A stretch of 64,000 nucleotides of DNA from Epiperipatus broadwayi (lineage: Eukaryota; Onychophora; Udeonychophora; Euonychophora; Peripatidae), in the NCBI GenBank assembly GCA_028023455.1, contig JAQFVV010006246.1:1353501-1417500 (forward strand), read 5' to 3'. The translations under genes and the position numbers were made by a program. Positions 61,079-64,000 of the stretch are shown piece after piece. The notes under the pieces are model-generated. The model worked only from the letters and a program-made list of their open reading frames with translations. It did no database searches and was not told the DNA's origin. Position 1 is the stretch's first letter; each line of letters opens with the position of its first letter.

Positions 61079-61855
61079 GGCTTTACTTCTCACCTCACTT
61101 TAACAATCTATTCTACCTTTATCCAACCAATCAACTTTCCCCATAACTAATAAATACTTATAATGGAAAACATATGCCACACTATATCTGGAATCCAGCA
61201 AAGATTTTCTTTTTTTCATGCTAGGTATCTGTTCCTTCACATGATGGTCACTATTGCCTAAATTTTTTGATTTTTTTGTTTCATTTTTGTTTGCATTGCC
61301 AATATTTTATTTTCTTTATTATCATCATTCTAAATACATGTAGACAGCCAATTGCATATTTACAACAATTAATTCATTTCTATCAAAAGATACACCTTCC
61401 CCACACATCATTACAATGACCTTTATCCTATATGCCTTTGATTGCACTCATTGCATCTTCACCATTGAGAATAAAACCAGAAAACATCTGGCAACCTTCA
61501 TCAATAAACTCCAACAAATCAAGGTCCATGACAATAATCTTTGCTGCACCATGGTCACTACTGAAACAACCATCCAATCTATAAATGGTCATATTCCAAC
61601 TAACTACATTATATCACCCTCATTTTACCATCTCTTACCCTTACTATAGACCATATTCTCTAACTGCTTTCAACACTGTCCATCACCAGACTACAGAAAT
61701 TACTCCCAATCTATCATCATTAACCAGATGCCACCACAGCTAGTTTTATTCTGAACTGACTGTGTTCTTCATGCAGGACCCATAATTTGATTTCATACCA
61801 TATAGATAATCAGTCACCTTCCTAATTGTTCCAAGATTAATACTTAAAAAGAATA

Positions 61856-61989
61856 CTAATCAAGATTAATTTGCAGACTGTAAATTATGTCCAATATGAT
61901 GCCAGATTAGAAGGTTAGCCATCTAATCAAGATTAATTTGCAGACTGTAAATTATGTCCAATATGATGCCAGATTAGAATGTTAGCCAT
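61856..61989 (+). repeat. Perfect-looking tandem duplication, 2 x 67 bp
   Basis: Copies at 61856-61922 and 61923-61989 differ by only one or two bases ('agaaggttagccat' and 'agaatgttagccat'), so the duplication is young compared with the LINE it follows. Confidence 0.97.
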
Positions 61990-64000
61990 ATTTATTTATT
62001 TATGAAGTTAGGTTTTATATTAAATTGGATTTTTTAAGACATGAATAATTAAACTTAACAACCATCTCTGTACCCAAAACTAGTACTAGGGTTTGTAAAA
62101 AACATATCTTGCAACATGATTAATGTAACCATTAAAATTAACCCATATAAAAATGTATGCAGCATGATTGCACCTGTAACCCTTGTAATCAAAGTTATAT
62201 AACTATGTAATCCAAAAGATTAATAAAGATTATTGTTGAAACATAATAATAATAATTCAATTCAGTTGTTATTTATTACACGCACTTCAACACTTCTGTT
62301 TTAACAGAAATCACAGCAAATATTAAAATAATGTTAATAATTACAAAATAAATATAAAATAAACAAAACATTATGCAATATATTAACATTTTAACAAAAT
62401 ATACAATAATAAAGAAAATTACAAATCATAATCAAAGTATGAACATATATATAAATTATCTACATGTATAAATATGTTATCTACAATAAATTCAATTTCT
62501 TTTTAATATTAGTTGTAATCACAAAAATATCAATGTTATTGAATTTTTGATTATGTAACTTTTGCAATCTGTTAATGACAGATTTGTTTAAAAAATAATT
62601 TTTACTTCTTTCAATATTAAAAGTGTACACTTTCCTTGACAAATAAGAAGGCACTCTTAATTCTATTTTAGATATACAAGATCTATTTGAAGATCAATAT
62701 GATCATCATATATGCTAATTCTTTTAAATAATTTACAGTTATCTGCTTAGGTAATACTAGTAATAATAATCATAATCTTTTTTCTCTCTCTTCAGTACTG
62801 TACTTTTATTTATTTATTAGTTTTTAACTTTTAAAAAGAATAAAAGGTATAAATAGGTAAAATTCTAAGTAGTGTGTTATCTGCTTTTTTTTTAAAAAAA
62901 GAGAGATAAAAATAAGATTTTAACATTTTCTCTAAAGAATGTTTTTTTTAGTAATTAAAATCTTTTTTTTTTATTCCTTTTTTAAAATAAAGTGTAATGA
63001 GCATCAAATTAAAGTGTATTTAAAGGATTTTACTGTTATTAGTTAAAAATGAAAAAAGACGAAATATTTTTTTTTTGTAAAAATAGTTTATTTTTGAGAT
63101 ATGTGATTGAATGGATAGTAAATGTATTCCAAAAATTAATAATGAGAACAGTTTAAATCATTATATTTTAATATCTAATCAAGTCAGCAAGTCATTCTTG
63201 ATCCAGCTCTTGACAAGAACCATATTAGCAGCTCAAACTCTTGAGAGAACAATAAGAAATAATATTGTAGTCTGAAGTAAGACTAATCTCACTATTAGTT
63301 TTTAAAAAAAAAAATTTTAATGGATTTCAAGTAAACCATGTGCTAAACTTTAAGTTGACCATTATCAAACTTAACTGTAGCTTGTTCAATAAAAATTAAG
63401 ATGTAGAAGAATAATACCCCTGTAAATGTTCCATCCAAAAACATTATTATCTCAGTGTGTATTAACCTGATCTGCAAATTATTGTATTGGAAAATGAATA
63501 GACTCACCTGTGTCTATCTTATAAATTTGTGTTAATTTGGAAATTAGTATTAACTATAAAAGAAGGTTATGGAAATCTTTTAATGCTAATAATAAATAAA
63601 TTCAATTTGTGTTAAGCCACCTTGAAAATTATTACTTTTAATTTTAATCTGAAGCAAAACTGAAAATTATAACCATCAAAGAATGCAAAAGTATGATACC
63701 ATAATAATATAAAATATTGTAATGAGCACAACTACATTTCCAATAACTTTAATATAAGTAATAATTGATAATAGTAAGTTTTTTTGTTAAACAATTGACT
63801 ATAATAATTTTTTAGTTGTTTTGTTCTAAACATTTTCCCCCCAAAATATAAAAAAAATATGGCATTTTCATAAAAAAGTGAAAAAAATCTTAACTAGTTT
63901 TAAATTTTTTGTTTCTATGAAATGTTGTTTTTCAATTTGAATCATTGAAAAAAGAAATAATTCTGTTTAAAAGAAAATGCTAATCAATTTAATAAGTGAA
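61990..64000. other. AT-rich stretch to window end, no gene seen
   Basis: Short ORFs only. Poly-A/T runs near 62890, 63070 and 63302. Two mixed segments, about 63180-63290 and 63410-63500, are not assigned. No CUB exon was recognised. Confidence 0.5.

Larger units (their letters stand above)
57350..61800 (+). mobile_element. LINE copy 3, longest and most decayed
   Basis: Boundaries are approximate. In broken frames the ORF2 order can be followed: an endonuclease stretch with AGTGIIINP at 58766 and MGDFKLDCHH at 58950-58979 (the GDFN-like motif of AP-type endonucleases, Asn changed to Lys), in different frames; RT with HPISIEPLGIK near 59890; a LDI.PAFDS-like motif A near 60075; a STFQGSLLSTLL motif B in the ORF 60125-60331; and YMGG at 60376-60387 where YIDD is expected, so both catalytic Asp are lost. 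A C-terminal segment near 60980-61075 (YIQKAI...PPPL) aligns with copy 1 (YLQKAI...PPPL at about 790-890). Three short tandem duplications lie inside. It is the only copy that retains the endonuclease part. Confidence 0.8.

Noticed and set aside
1-64000. CRISPR arrays, bacterial operons, rRNA or tRNA genes
   Set aside because: None seen. The sequence is animal-type nuclear DNA, and its short repeats are microsatellites, minisatellites or transposon ends.

Overview
This is eukaryotic, animal-type DNA: very AT-rich, with long introns, GT-AG splice junctions, three copies of a LINE family, a long-LTR Ty3/gypsy element, a hAT element and several fold-back repeats. I see no bacterial features. The species cannot be named. 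Tandem CUB domains and a Ty3/gypsy element whose primer site resembles tRNA-Trp fit an invertebrate metazoan, but that is inference.

The host gene is on the + strand and encodes tandem CUB domains, as in cubilin-like extracellular or receptor proteins. Four exons are visible: 7274-7468 (CUB-a, first half), 33578-33724 (CUB-a, second half), 37990-38111 (CUB-b, start) and 53016 to about 53058 (CUB-b, middle). Intron phases agree across every junction (1/1, 1/1, 0/0). The predicted protein across the last junction aligns with CUB-a without gaps. Earlier exons lie upstream of the supported region or outside the window, and later ones lie downstream. The introns are 26.1, 4.3 and 14.9 kb and carry nearly all the other features.

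Region by region. 1-1.6 kb: 3' part of a broken LINE. 2.1-3.15 kb: a large fold-back repeat. 7.3 kb: CUB exon. 9.4-10.2 kb: two copies of a roughly 320-bp repeat. 14.2-24 kb: isolated, less AT-rich islands inside intron 1, with TATA-like boxes, short ORFs, a 2.3-kb unit with inverted ends, and rearranged copies of an unknown repeat. 25.2-26.3 kb: a non-autonomous hAT element with an exact 8-bp target duplication. 28.4-31 kb: second LINE copy, with a 57-bp hairpin at its 5' edge. 33.6 and 38.0 kb: CUB exons. 39.0-50.8 kb: a complete but defective minus-strand LTR retrotransposon with 2.6-kb LTRs, lying within intron 3. 53.0 kb: CUB exon. About 57.3-61.8 kb: third, longest and most decayed LINE copy. 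62-64 kb: AT-rich sequence without recognised features.

Nothing here clearly forms a new multi-gene system. The best leads are the CUB gene with transposon-filled introns, the 11.7-kb LTR element with an unusual coiled-coil gag and a clean internal deletion, and the unexplained islands of intron 1.
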